Assembly: GCA_016715115.1 (NCBI GenBank)
Contig: JADKBM010000011.1
Location: 806,001 to 870,000, forward strand
DNA: 64,000 bases
Reading direction: 5' to 3'
Source of the DNA: Acidobacteriota bacterium
GTDB taxonomy: Bacteria; Acidobacteriota; Blastocatellia; Pyrinomonadales; Pyrinomonadaceae
Part shown: piece after piece, positions 1-7,614 of the stretch
How the letters are laid out: the number at the start of each line of letters is the position of its first letter
Position numbering within the stretch: position 1 is the stretch's first letter
Made by a program: the position numbers and the translations under genes
The notes under the pieces: model-generated
Databases searched by the model: none
Seen by the model: only the letters and a program-made list of their open reading frames with translations
What the model was told of the DNA's origin: nothing

Positions 1-209
1 CTCAGGAGGGTGAATGCGTCGGCCGTCGATCCGGCGAATCCCGCAAGCACCCGTTCGTTGAAGATCCGGCGGACCTTGCGCGCGTTGCCTTTGATAACGG
101 TCTCACCAAGCGTCACCTGGCCGTCGCCGGCCATCGCGATCCGGCCGTCGCGTCTGACGAGCAGAACGGTCGTCGAGCGGATTCGTTTCTGTGAAGTGTT
201 CCGGGACAT
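1..209 (-). CDS. hslV: ATP-dependent protease subunit HslV (5' part only)
   Basis: This is the N-terminal 69 residues of HslV (ClpQ), the proteolytic subunit of the HslUV complex, which degrades unfolded cytoplasmic proteins. The gene reads leftward off the window edge. The ATG at 207-209 gives a short propeptide (MSRNTSQKRIRS) followed by TTVLLVRRDGRIAMAGDGQV, where the first Thr after processing is the catalytic nucleophile of this Ntn-hydrolase family. The following segment GNARKVRRIFNERVLAGFAG also matches HslV. HslU would be expected nearby, probably off the window. The identity is clear; the rest of the gene cannot be judged. Confidence 0.93.
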   Translation of the reverse strand, partial: MSRNTSQKRIRSTTVLLVRRDGRIAMAGDGQVTLGETVIKGNARKVRRIFNERVLAGFAGSTADAFTLL

Positions 210-285
210 TGTTCGATGATAAATCCTAAAATCCAAATGCTCAAATTGACAGAAGATAACCAGTTATTTGAACATTGAAGAGTTT

Positions 286-1005
286 ATGGGAAAGCGACCG
301 ATAATCGGCATCACGATGCGGCTCGAGATCGATACGAACCGCTTTTATCTGGGGAGGGATTACAGCGAAGCGCTCGCCGGTTTGGGCGCGGTTCCTTTTC
401 ATATGAGTCTGATCCCGGACCCGGCCTATATCGGCGAAGTGCTGAAACTGGTCGACGGGGTTCTCCTTCCGGGCAGCGACACCGACATTGACCCTCTGAT
501 ATACGGTGCCGAACCGCAGCCGCGGCTCAAAAAAACGGTCTCGCTCAAGGATGACACGGATCTGTTGGTCCTCGAACATATTGAACGCACCGGAATGCCG
601 CTTCTCGCGATCTGCTACGGAATGCAGGCCTTGAACGTGTCGCGCGGCGGAACGCTCATCCAGGATATCGAATCGGAGATCGCTGATTGTTTGCGGCACG
701 AGCAGGGTGTTCCGCTCGAGCGCAACTCCCACAGCCTGATGATCGCCCCCGATTCGGGATTGAAACGGCTCGCCGAGACGGCGACGGTAAACTCGCACCA
801 TCATCAGGCGGTGCGAAACGTGGGCCGCGATCTGCGGGCGACGGCCTGGGCAAAGGACGGCGTCATCGAATGCATCGAAGATACGCGCCCGGAACGTTTT
901 GCCTTTGGTGTTCAGTGGCATCCGGAACTTTCCTGGAAGTCCGACAGACTCTCTCGACGAATCTTCGAGGAGTTTATCGGCGCCTGCGGACGGAGTGAAA
1001 AATAA
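286..1005 (+). CDS. Class I glutamine amidotransferase, gamma-glutamyl hydrolase-like (peptidase C26)
   Basis: A 239-residue class I amidotransferase-fold protein of the PuuD/peptidase C26 group, members of which hydrolyse gamma-glutamyl amide bonds (for example gamma-glutamyl-GABA). The nucleophile elbow LLAICYGMQ carries the catalytic Cys at about residue 110. VDGVLLPGSDTDIDP is the family oxyanion region, and GVQWHPE provides the catalytic His with its partner Glu. I chose the ATG at 286 because the family begins at GKRPIIGITM and a GAAGAG sits just upstream; an in-frame TTG at 268 is possible. It is divergent from hslV and sits 3 bases before namZ, so the two probably form an operon. The true substrate is unknown. 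Confidence 0.85.
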   Translation: MGKRPIIGITMRLEIDTNRFYLGRDYSEALAGLGAVPFHMSLIPDPAYIGEVLKLVDGVLLPGSDTDIDPLIYGAEPQPRLKKTVSLKDDTDLLVLEHIERTGMPLLAICYGMQALNVSRGGTLIQDIESEIADCLRHEQGVPLERNSHSLMIAPDSGLKRLAETATVNSHHHQAVRNVGRDLRATAWAKDGVIECIEDTRPERFAFGVQWHPELSWKSDRLSRRIFEEFIGACGRSEK

Positions 1006-1008
1006 CCT

Positions 1009-2193
1009 GTGAAAATACGTGAACTAAACAGAGTTAAAATCGGATTGGAAAGAGGTTTAGCGGAGCATCGCGATCTTCTCGAAGGACGCGTCGGTTTGAT
1101 CTGCAATCAGGCAAGCGTCGACCGCCTTTACAGACACGCTGCCGATCTCTTTTTCGAAGATAAGAGTATCGATCTGACGACGCTCTTCGGCCCGCAGCAC
1201 GGAATCCGCGGCGACGTTCAGGACAATATGATCGAAACGGCGCACGGGGTCGACAAATACACCGGACTTCCGGTTTATTCGCTCTACAGCGAAACGCGGG
1301 AACCGACCGAAGAGATGTTGCGTAATACGGATGTTCTGGTCTTTGATCTGCAAGACGTCGGCTGCCGGGTCTATACTTTCATTTACACGATGGCGAATGC
1401 GATGATCGCGGCGGCGAAGTACGGCAAGCGGTTCGTCGTTCTCGATCGCCCCAATCCGATCGGCGGTCTCGCGCTTGAGGGGAATGTCCTCGAACCGGGG
1501 CACGAATCCTTTGTCGGGATGTACCCTATCCCGATGCGGCACGGGATGACCGTCGGCGAACTGGCGAGGATGTTCAACGAAGAATTCGGCATCGGCTGCG
1601 AACTCGAGGTGGTGGCGATGGACGGTTGGGACCGGTCGGCTTTTATGGACGAAACCGATGCCCCGTGGGTGATGCCGTCGCCCAATATGCCGACGGTCGA
1701 TACGGCTCTGGTCTTTCCGGGAACGGTTTACTTTGAGGGCACCAAGTTATCGGAAGGCCGCGGGACCACCCGACCGTTCGAGATCGTCGGTGCCTCGTTC
1801 GTTGACCCGAACGCTTTTGCGTCAGCCTTGAAATCACTTGAACTCCCGGGCGTTATCTTTCGCCCGATAAAGTTCTTGCCGACCTTTCAAAAGGAGGCGG
1901 GAAATGAATGCGGCGGCGTTTTCGTTCACGTCACCGACAGGCTTGCGTTCGAGCCCGTGTTTACCGGGCTGGCGTTGATCAAGGCGTTGTTCGATCTCTA
2001 TCCGGGCGATTTCCTTTGGAAAGACACGCCGTACGAATACGTCTATGACCGGAACCCGTTTGACGTAATTGCCGGAACGAACAGGGTGCGCGATCTGTTC
2101 GAACGGAAAGGGAGTTTTGAGGAACTGCGATCTATGTGTTCGGACGGAGTCGAGGAATTCGGCGCGAGACGCCGGCGATATTTGATTTATTAA
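1009..2193 (+). CDS. namZ: Exo-beta-N-acetylmuramidase NamZ family protein (DUF1343)
   Basis: A 394-residue protein with the DUF1343 signature, now known as the NamZ (GH171) family, which removes terminal N-acetylmuramic acid from peptidoglycan fragments. Recognisable segments are GRVGLICNQASV, TTLFGPQHGIRGDVQDN, DVLVFDLQDVGCRVYTFIYT, VVLDRPNPIGG and FEGTKLSEGRGTTRPFE. The start is GTG at 1009, 3 bases after the upstream amidotransferase stop, suggesting cotranscription. No signal peptide is visible in this form, so the enzyme would be cytoplasmic unless it is exported by an unrecognised route. NamZ family enzymes act together with NagZ, and a nagZ lies at 61747-62844. Family assignment is strong; the substrate is inferred. 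Confidence 0.88.
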   Translation: MKIRELNRVKIGLERGLAEHRDLLEGRVGLICNQASVDRLYRHAADLFFEDKSIDLTTLFGPQHGIRGDVQDNMIETAHGVDKYTGLPVYSLYSETREPTEEMLRNTDVLVFDLQDVGCRVYTFIYTMANAMIAAAKYGKRFVVLDRPNPIGGLALEGNVLEPGHESFVGMYPIPMRHGMTVGELARMFNEEFGIGCELEVVAMDGWDRSAFMDETDAPWVMPSPNMPTVDTALVFPGTVYFEGTKLSEGRGTTRPFEIVGASFVDPNAFASALKSLELPGVIFRPIKFLPTFQKEAGNECGGVFVHVTDRLAFEPVFTGLALIKALFDLYPGDFLWKDTPYEYVYDRNPFDVIAGTNRVRDLFERKGSFEELRSMCSDGVEEFGARRRRYLIY

Positions 2194-2255
2194 AGTTGTT
2201 TCTAGAATCGTAACGCGTGTTTTGGCAATCGGTTACGGAGTATTATCGGGAGATC

Positions 2256-2291
2256 GTTTACATTGTTGGGAAGCAGACTATTAATGTAAAC
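2256..2291. promoter_or_regulatory. 9-bp perfect inverted repeat in the namZ-membrane gene gap
   Basis: GTTTACATT (2256-2264) and AATGTAAAC (2283-2291) are exact reverse complements separated by 18 bases. They lie 24 bases before the ATG at 2315. There is no T-run after the second arm, so an operator or an mRNA leader hairpin is more likely than an intrinsic terminator for namZ. The rest of this 121-base gap (2194-2314) shows no gene. Confidence 0.35.
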
Positions 2292-2314
2292 TGTCAACTA
2301 ATTCAAGAGAAGAA

Positions 2315-2695
2315 ATGAAAAACCCTTTCACCATCGGTGCCATTTCCTGGTTTTTGCCGGGAGTCGGGCACATCGTTCAGGGCAGATTGGTCCGTGGACT
2401 GATCATTGGCGGCGTAATCTGGACGATGTTCATCATCGCGGCCTACAGCGGCGGCCTCTACTACCCAGGATTTTCGTTCAAGGACGGTTCGCTTCTTTAT
2501 TTGCTGAACATCTTTGCAAAGCTTGGAAACGGGCTTGGCGGACTGATCAGTTTTATAGGAGCTTCGGATCCGCCGAAAGGTGTCGCAGCGTGGGCCACCT
2601 TTGAATATGGTGGGCGCTTCATAGAAGTAGCCGGATTGCTTAATTATCTAGCCGTTATGGACGCGGCGGACATCAATTCGGGGAGGAAGGAATGA
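2315..2695 (+). CDS. Small membrane protein, DUF6677-like
   Basis: A 126-residue protein with hydrophobic segments at about 5-15 and 25-45 and a less hydrophobic stretch near 55-75, so probably two or three membrane passes. The start MKNPFTIGAISWFLPGVGHIVQGRLVRG resembles small acidobacterial membrane proteins labelled DUF6677; I hold that label loosely. The ATG at 2315 is preceded by AAGAGAAG. Its stop codon overlaps the start of the 56-residue ORF at 2692 as ATGA, so the two are translationally coupled, and recO follows 3 bases after that. Nothing in the sequence indicates a catalytic role; it could be an accessory envelope protein. Confidence 0.7.
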   Translation: MKNPFTIGAISWFLPGVGHIVQGRLVRGLIIGGVIWTMFIIAAYSGGLYYPGFSFKDGSLLYLLNIFAKLGNGLGGLISFIGASDPPKGVAAWATFEYGGRFIEVAGLLNYLAVMDAADINSGRKE

Positions 2696-2862
2696 TTCAT
2701 TTTTCATATCTTGTGGGATTCAGCATCTTGGTGTCCGTCGCGTTCGCGCTCTATTTCGACGGCTCGACGAAAGAGCGCGTTCTTTACGGACTTAAGACGT
2801 TCGCTCAGTTCTTCCTGATAAGTCTGGCAATGGCCTGGGTCTTCTATTTTCTTCCCTGGTAA
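2692..2862 (+). CDS. Small two-helix membrane protein, coupled to the upstream gene
   Basis: A 56-residue ORF with ATG at 2692, overlapping the preceding stop as ATGA and ending TAA at 2860-2862. It starts MIHFSYLVGFSILVSVAFAL (first membrane segment), has a charged loop near DGSTKERVL, and ends in a second hydrophobic segment with FFLISLAMAWVFYFLPW. The GGAGGAAGG at 2680-2689 in the upstream gene is a good ribosome binding site. The three-base gap to recO and the clean two-helix profile support a real gene. I do not recognise the family. Confidence 0.6.
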   Translation: MIHFSYLVGFSILVSVAFALYFDGSTKERVLYGLKTFAQFFLISLAMAWVFYFLPW

Positions 2863-2865
2863 CGA

Positions 2866-3609
2866 ATGGGACTTCACGAAACCGAGGCGCTGGTGTTGAA
2901 AAGCTATGCACTGGCGGAAGCGGACAAGATCGTCGTTTTTTTGACGCGGACCCACGGCATAGTGCGGGGTGTGGCAAAAGGGGCGAAACGTCTGACGAGC
3001 CGTTTCGGCGGAAGTCTCGAACCGTTCTCGGTCGTCAGAATCGAGTTCTTTCAATCGGGTGACCGCGAACTGGTTACCGTTAAGGCCTGCGAGATAGTTG
3101 AATCGTTGTTCGACTATGCGTCAGACCCGACGGTCTTGGGGAGATTCTCCTATTTCTCCGAGATCCTGACTTCCTTTACGCCGCCTTTCGATCCGGACGA
3201 CAGGCTTTTCCGAATGACCCGGCTTTGCATCGAGACGGCCGCCGCGAATCCGACAGCGGCCGACCGCATCGTGACCTACTTTGAACTTTGGGTGTTGCGG
3301 CTCGGCGGGTATCTTCCAACGTGGGATTCCTGCAGCATCTGCGGGCGGACTCTGGATTCATCTGAGGATGCAGCATTGCGCGCCGATTTCAGGCTTTCGT
3401 GTGGCAAATGCGAACGCGTACGGCAACAGAGCCATCTCCCTGCGGGAATCCGGGAGATCCTGGCGACTGCGCTAAAGTATCCACCCAAAGGGTTTATCGA
3501 GATGACTGAGGATCGTGAGGGGGAGTCAGCGGCACTGTCGGGGATACTCAAGCGAATAATCGGGACGATCCTCGGAAAAGAGAATTTTGCCGCCGGGAGC
3601 CAAAAGTAG
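2866..3609 (+). CDS. recO: DNA repair protein RecO
   Basis: A 247-residue RecO, the recombination mediator that helps RecR load RecA on SSB-coated DNA in the RecFOR pathway. The N-terminal OB-fold starts ETEALVLKSYALAEADKIVVFLT, followed by GIVRGVAKGAKR and SRFGGSLEPF, both typical. A C-terminal zinc-binding motif is present (CSICG then CGKC, near residues 165-188). Length matches the family. It follows two small membrane protein genes by 3 bases and precedes the LPS permease gene by 6 bases, so it probably belongs to the same transcript. Confidence 0.93.
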   Translation: MGLHETEALVLKSYALAEADKIVVFLTRTHGIVRGVAKGAKRLTSRFGGSLEPFSVVRIEFFQSGDRELVTVKACEIVESLFDYASDPTVLGRFSYFSEILTSFTPPFDPDDRLFRMTRLCIETAAANPTAADRIVTYFELWVLRLGGYLPTWDSCSICGRTLDSSEDAALRADFRLSCGKCERVRQQSHLPAGIREILATALKYPPKGFIEMTEDREGESAALSGILKRIIGTILGKENFAAGSQK

Positions 3610-3615
3610 GGACGA

Positions 3616-5910
3616 ATGAAGAAGATCAGCTGGCAAATTTCGAAGTATCTGCTGACGAATGTCGGGCCGTACTTTTTGTTTTCCTGGCTTTTGCTGAGCG
3701 TCATTCTCTTTGTTCAGCAGGCGAGCCGGTTTGCCGATATTTTCTTCAATATCAACATACCGAAGGGCCTTATCTTTCAGCTGACGTTCGCTCTTTTGCC
3801 GAGTGTCGTCGCCTTCACGTGTCCGATGGCGATTCTGGTCGCGGTCGTGATCGGCCTCTCGAAGATGCAGGGAGACAGCGAGTTGACGGCGATCAGGGCC
3901 GCCGGTGTCGGGAATCTGCAGATCGCCCTGCCGATCGTCGTCTTCGGGTTGATTCTGGCGGGTTTCGCATTCCTCATCAATCTCAAGGGCGTACCGTTTG
4001 CATCGGGCATCGTCCGGAACATCGCGCTGCGGACGGCACTCTTGAAACTTGAATCACCGATCGAACCCGGGGTTTTCAACACCGAGATCAGCGGTTACAC
4101 GGTTTACGTCCGGGAAGGGGAGATCGAAAAAGGGCTGTGGCGAAATATCTTCATCCACACCGAAGACAAGAAGACCGGTCAAACGCGTCTGATAACAGCG
4201 AGCAGCGGGCGGATCGATTCGACTTTCAACAACGGCGGCGAGATCGCGGAACTTGTGCTCGACAATGCCTCGGTCATCACCCTTCCGGCGTCGATCGGCG
4301 GGACGGAAAAGGTCGCGGCTGAGACACTAGGGGCGTTGCGGTTCGCGATCAAGACGCGTCGCGACGAGATCGTCAACCGACTCACCACATCACGGGAAAC
4401 GCCGGAGGAACTCGGACTCGGCGAGTTGGCTCAGCTGGTGCGTTCGAGCGAGGGAAAGGAACGGGTCGAAGCGCAGATACTCTGGCAGCGACGAATCATT
4501 CTCTCAATTTCGCCTTTGGTTTTCGCATTGCTCGGCACGGCGTTGGTTCTCCGCTTCAATCGCGGCGGGCGTGGATTCGGCATCTTTCTCGCACTTGTCA
4601 GCCTGATCTCATACTACCTGGTCACGCTCCTCGGCGAACAGTTGACACGCACCGGTCGGATCGGAGCCGTGTTTTCGGGTTTCCTGCCGATCCTGTTGAG
4701 CGTTCTGGTCATCGCCTGGCTGTTCCTTTCTTCGAGATTTATGCGAAACGGCCTTGTAGCCCGATTGTCCCGACTCTTTTCGTTCAAGCCGGCCGCGAAG
4801 AAGGAGACGGTGGCGAGAGAAAACGTTTACCTCGATCTGACCACGGGCATCCGCGATTTCGACATCGCGGCGAATTTGGCCAAGTATTTTGCGTTGACAA
4901 CGACGTTTCTGTCGCTGATCTATCTTATCTTCACGACGTTCGAACTCTGGAAGTTTGCCGGGTCGATCCCCGACGGAATCCCTCTGCTTTTGCGTTATCT
5001 GCTATTTCTGCTCCCGTTCCTGTACCTGCAACTGGCACCGTCGGCTCTGATGATCGCAACGCTCGCGACGTTCGTCATCAAGTCGAGAAGCAACGAGATC
5101 GTGACGTGGGCCGCGGCAGGACAGAGCCTCTATCGGCTTTTGGCTCCGTGTTTCGTCTTTATGATGCTTGTCGGACTTTTCAATTGGGGCGTCCAGGAGT
5201 TCGTCGCGCCCTTTACGAATCAGCGGCAGGATGAGTTGCGCTCGCAGATACGAAACCGCGGCACAAGTTCGGTAACGGATGGCAAGATATGGGTTGCGAC
5301 GCGTTCACGGATCTACTCATTTGAAACATCCGGCGGCGGGGCGGCCGTAGATTCGGTGAGAAACATCTCGATCTACCAGTTTCGGGACGATGATCATCGG
5401 ACGGAAAGCGTCTTGCGGGCGACGACGGCGGAATGGGCGAACGGCGAGGTCATTTTGAAGCAAGGGACACAGATTCGCCTTGAAGGGAATACGGCGGTCG
5501 AAGAGGCCCGGGCCGAGATGCGCGTTTCCGAATCCGATAACCCGTTTGGAAATCTGAGCGAGAAGCCGAATCATATGAGTTCGGCGCAAACATCGAAGCG
5601 TTTGGCCTCAGCCGACGCGGAATCGGAGGTGCGTTCACTTGGCGTCGCATTGAACAAGAAATACTCGACGCCATTCCTTCCGCTCCTCATTGCGCTTTTC
5701 ACGGCACCTTTCGCCCTTTCGTTGAATCGTCGCGGAAAGGTCCTTACCGTTGGACTCGCGGTAGCCGTGTGGCTGGTCTATATGGCGGTCGCAAGCGGTT
5801 TTGAGCAATCCGCGTTGGGTGGAAGCCTGCCGCCGGCGGTCGCCGTTTGGATTCCTCTCGCGTTGTTCTCGGCACTTGGGATCTACCTTCTGACGAAAGT
5901 ACGGACGTGA
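3616..5910 (+). CDS. Fused LptF-LptG type lipopolysaccharide export permease
   Basis: A 764-residue protein, twice the usual length (about 360) of an LptF or LptG permease. The first half (about 1-385) has three N-terminal membrane helices, a periplasmic domain around 130-260, and three more helices ending near 375. After a charged linker (about 385-410) the pattern repeats: helices, a soluble domain with YSFETSGGG and ISIYQFRDDD, and three terminal helices. Each half contains the conserved region where these permeases contact the LptB ATPase (MAILVAVVIGLSKMQGDSEL and MIATLATFVIKSRSNEIVTW). The protein should form the inner-membrane part of the Lpt export machine in one chain. No frameshift is needed. 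Fusion is read directly; LPS as substrate is inferred. Confidence 0.88.
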   Translation: MKKISWQISKYLLTNVGPYFLFSWLLLSVILFVQQASRFADIFFNINIPKGLIFQLTFALLPSVVAFTCPMAILVAVVIGLSKMQGDSELTAIRAAGVGNLQIALPIVVFGLILAGFAFLINLKGVPFASGIVRNIALRTALLKLESPIEPGVFNTEISGYTVYVREGEIEKGLWRNIFIHTEDKKTGQTRLITASSGRIDSTFNNGGEIAELVLDNASVITLPASIGGTEKVAAETLGALRFAIKTRRDEIVNRLTTSRETPEELGLGELAQLVRSSEGKERVEAQILWQRRIILSISPLVFALLGTALVLRFNRGGRGFGIFLALVSLISYYLVTLLGEQLTRTGRIGAVFSGFLPILLSVLVIAWLFLSSRFMRNGLVARLSRLFSFKPAAKKETVARENVYLDLTTGIRDFDIAANLAKYFALTTTFLSLIYLIFTTFELWKFAGSIPDGIPLLLRYLLFLLPFLYLQLAPSALMIATLATFVIKSRSNEIVTWAAAGQSLYRLLAPCFVFMMLVGLFNWGVQEFVAPFTNQRQDELRSQIRNRGTSSVTDGKIWVATRSRIYSFETSGGGAAVDSVRNISIYQFRDDDHRTESVLRATTAEWANGEVILKQGTQIRLEGNTAVEEARAEMRVSESDNPFGNLSEKPNHMSSAQTSKRLASADAESEVRSLGVALNKKYSTPFLPLLIALFTAPFALSLNRRGKVLTVGLAVAVWLVYMAVASGFEQSALGGSLPPAVAVWIPLALFSALGIYLLTKVRT
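4185..4195 (+). repeat. Copy 1 of the recurrent 11-mer GCGTCTGATAA
   Basis: Exact copy on the plus strand inside the LptF-LptG gene. Six other exact copies occur: plus strand at 16264-16274 and 24918-24928, minus strand at 26540-26550, 31258-31268, 40802-40812 and 55997-56007. All coding copies lie on the sense strand of the gene that contains them. Confidence 0.85.
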
Positions 5911-6149
5911 AGCAGTGCAGAGTGCAAAGTGCAATGCAGTGCAGAGTGCAATGCAGTGCATAGTGCAAAGTGCAATGCAGTGCATAGTGCAAAGTGCAAT
6001 GCAGTGCAGAGTGCAAAGTTCAAAGTGCATAGTGAATCGGCTTTAGACCGTCTTCCACTATGCACTTTCCACTATGCACTTTCCACTATGCACTATGCAC
6101 TATGCACTTTCCACTATGCACTATGCACTGAATTGCACTATGCACTGAT
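5911..6149. repeat. Seven-base repeat array in two inverted arms (GTGCA-type)
   Basis: The whole gap between two convergent genes is a degenerate repeat. The left arm (about 5911-6034) is built from AGTGCAA, AGTGCAT and AGTGCAG heptamers interrupted by TGC insertions. The right arm (about 6056-6148) is built from CTATGCA and CTTTCCA heptamers, the reverse complement of the same theme. The centre is an exact 13-bp inverted repeat (6022-6034 with 6056-6068) around a 21-base loop. The transcript could fold into a long hairpin from either strand and may act as a bidirectional terminator. ORFs crossing it are repeat artefacts. No unique spacers exist, so it is not a CRISPR array. Confidence 0.9.
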
Positions 6150-7409
6150 CTAGGTTCCCGTTTCCCAGCTCGACATATACTCGAGCATTTCCGGTGTCAG
6201 GGTATCTATCGAAATTCCGAGCGAACGGAGTTTCAAAGACGCGATCTCCTGATCCACTTCCGAAGGCAGAACGTGAACGCCGGCCCCGAGGATGCCCTGA
6301 TTCTTGACAAGGTATTCGGCCGAAAGCGCTTGGTTGGCGAACGACATATCCATCACACTCGCCGGATGGCCCTCCGCCGCTGCAAGGTTGATCAGTCGGC
6401 CTTCGCCAAGAACGATGACGCTCTTTGATCCGTCCTTGAAGCGATACTCTTCGACGAACGGCCGGCGTTTGGCAACCGGTTCGCACATATCACGGAGCGA
6501 GTCGAGGTTGAGTTCGAGGTCAAAGTGGCCGCTGTTGCAGACGATCGCGCCGTCTTTCATCGCCTCAAAATGTTCGCGGTCGATGACGTGGCGGTTCCCG
6601 GTGACGGTCACGAAGAAGTCGCCAACCTTGGCGGCTTCCGACATCGGCAGCACGCGCATTCCGTCCATCACCGCTTCGATCGCCTTGATCGGGTCGACTT
6701 CGGTGACGACGACATTCGCGCCCATTCCGCGGGCGCGCATCGCGCAGCCTTTTCCGCACCAGCCGTAGCCGACGACGACGAACGTTTTGCCGGCGAGCAG
6801 AATATTGGTCGCGCGGATGATCCCGTCGAGCGTCGACTGGCCGGTACCGTAGCGGTTGTCAAAGAAATGCTTGGTCTGCGCGTCGTTGACGGCGATCGAC
6901 GGGAAGTTAAGCACTCCTGCCTTGACCATCGCGTTCAAACGGACGATTCCGGTGGTCGTCTCTTCGGTGGTTCCGATGATCGTTTTCGACAGTTCCGGTT
7001 TTTCCTTGAGCATCGTCGCGACGACGTCCGAGCCGTCGTCAATGATGATGTTCGGGTTCGAATCGAGCGCCATACGGACGTGCCTCATATAGGTATCGGT
7101 CGATTCGCCCTTGATGGCGAAAACCGGAATTCCCCAATCGGCGACGAGCGAAGCCGCGACGTCGTCCTGGGTTGACAGCGGGTTGGACGCGATCAGAATC
7201 GCTTCCGCGCCGCCGGCTTGCAGCGTGCGCGCAAGATTTGCCGTTTCGGTGGTGATGTGCGCGCAGGCGACGAGCTTAATGCCGGCGAGCGGCTTCTCAG
7301 CTTCAAAGCGCTCGCGGATCAAGCGCAGAACGGGCATCTCCCGGTCCGCCCATTCGATTCTTTGTTTGCCCTGCGGAGCAAGGCTGATGTCTTTGATATC
7401 GTATTCCAT
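6150..7409 (-). CDS. ahcY: Adenosylhomocysteinase
   Basis: A 419-residue S-adenosylhomocysteine hydrolase, which splits SAH to adenosine and homocysteine in the activated methyl cycle. Clear segments are LVACAHITTETANLARTL, IIDDGSDVV, GTTEETTTGIVRL, the NAD-binding FVVVGYGWCGKGCAMRARG, and CNSGHFDLELNL. It ends at EYMSSWETGT without the extra C-terminal tail of the longer eukaryotic-type enzymes. I prefer the ATG at 7409 over one at 7430 because AGAAGG (complement of 7417-7422) lies 7 bases before it. It follows metK on the same strand, although a terminator and repeats lie between, and together they make and recycle SAM. Confidence 0.95.
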   Translation of the reverse strand: MEYDIKDISLAPQGKQRIEWADREMPVLRLIRERFEAEKPLAGIKLVACAHITTETANLARTLQAGGAEAILIASNPLSTQDDVAASLVADWGIPVFAIKGESTDTYMRHVRMALDSNPNIIIDDGSDVVATMLKEKPELSKTIIGTTEETTTGIVRLNAMVKAGVLNFPSIAVNDAQTKHFFDNRYGTGQSTLDGIIRATNILLAGKTFVVVGYGWCGKGCAMRARGMGANVVVTEVDPIKAIEAVMDGMRVLPMSEAAKVGDFFVTVTGNRHVIDREHFEAMKDGAIVCNSGHFDLELNLDSLRDMCEPVAKRRPFVEEYRFKDGSKSVIVLGEGRLINLAAAEGHPASVMDMSFANQALSAEYLVKNQGILGAGVHVLPSEVDQEIASLKLRSLGISIDTLTPEMLEYMSSWETGT

Positions 7410-7434
7410 TGATATTCCTTCTTGTGCCATAACG

Positions 7435-7518
7435 GATTTTAGATTTTAGATTTTAGATTCTAGATTTTAGATTTCGGATTTCGGATTTCGGATTTAGGAT
7501 TTCGGATTTCGGATTTCG
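7435..7518. repeat. Tandem heptamer array, 12 copies of GATTTTA/GATTTCG
   Basis: Twelve adjoining 7-base units: GATTTTA (three copies), GATTCTA, GATTTTA, GATTTCG (three), GATTTAG, GATTTCG (three). Shorter inverted copies lie at about 7581-7612 and three degenerate units at about 217-239 near hslV. The array lies just upstream of ahcY. The changes within units are clustered (TTA-type then TCG-type), which suggests local duplication and drift. There is no coding potential. Confidence 0.92.
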
Positions 7519-7545
7519 GAATTGAGTCTGCTGTTGTTTGTTGCG

Positions 7546-7571
7546 AAAAAGGCAGAGACCATATCTCTGCC
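7546..7571 (-). terminator. Intrinsic terminator downstream of metK
   Basis: GGCAGAGA (7551-7558) and TCTCTGCC (7564-7571) form an 8-bp stem with a 5-base loop. Read on the minus strand the hairpin is followed directly by TTTTTCG (complement of 7544-7550). This is the standard layout of a Rho-independent terminator and would end metK transcripts before ahcY. Confidence 0.8.
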
Positions 7572-7614
7572 TCAGGAAAACAATCGCAAATCGAAAATCC
7601 AAAATCGCAAATGA

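Noticed and set aside
5911..6149. CRISPR array
   Set aside because: Units are 7 bases without unique spacers, arms are inverted, and no cas gene is in the window.
5635..6153. Cys/His/Leu-rich ORFs on both strands across 5911-6149
   Set aside because: They are translations of the seven-base repeat and have no ribosome sites.
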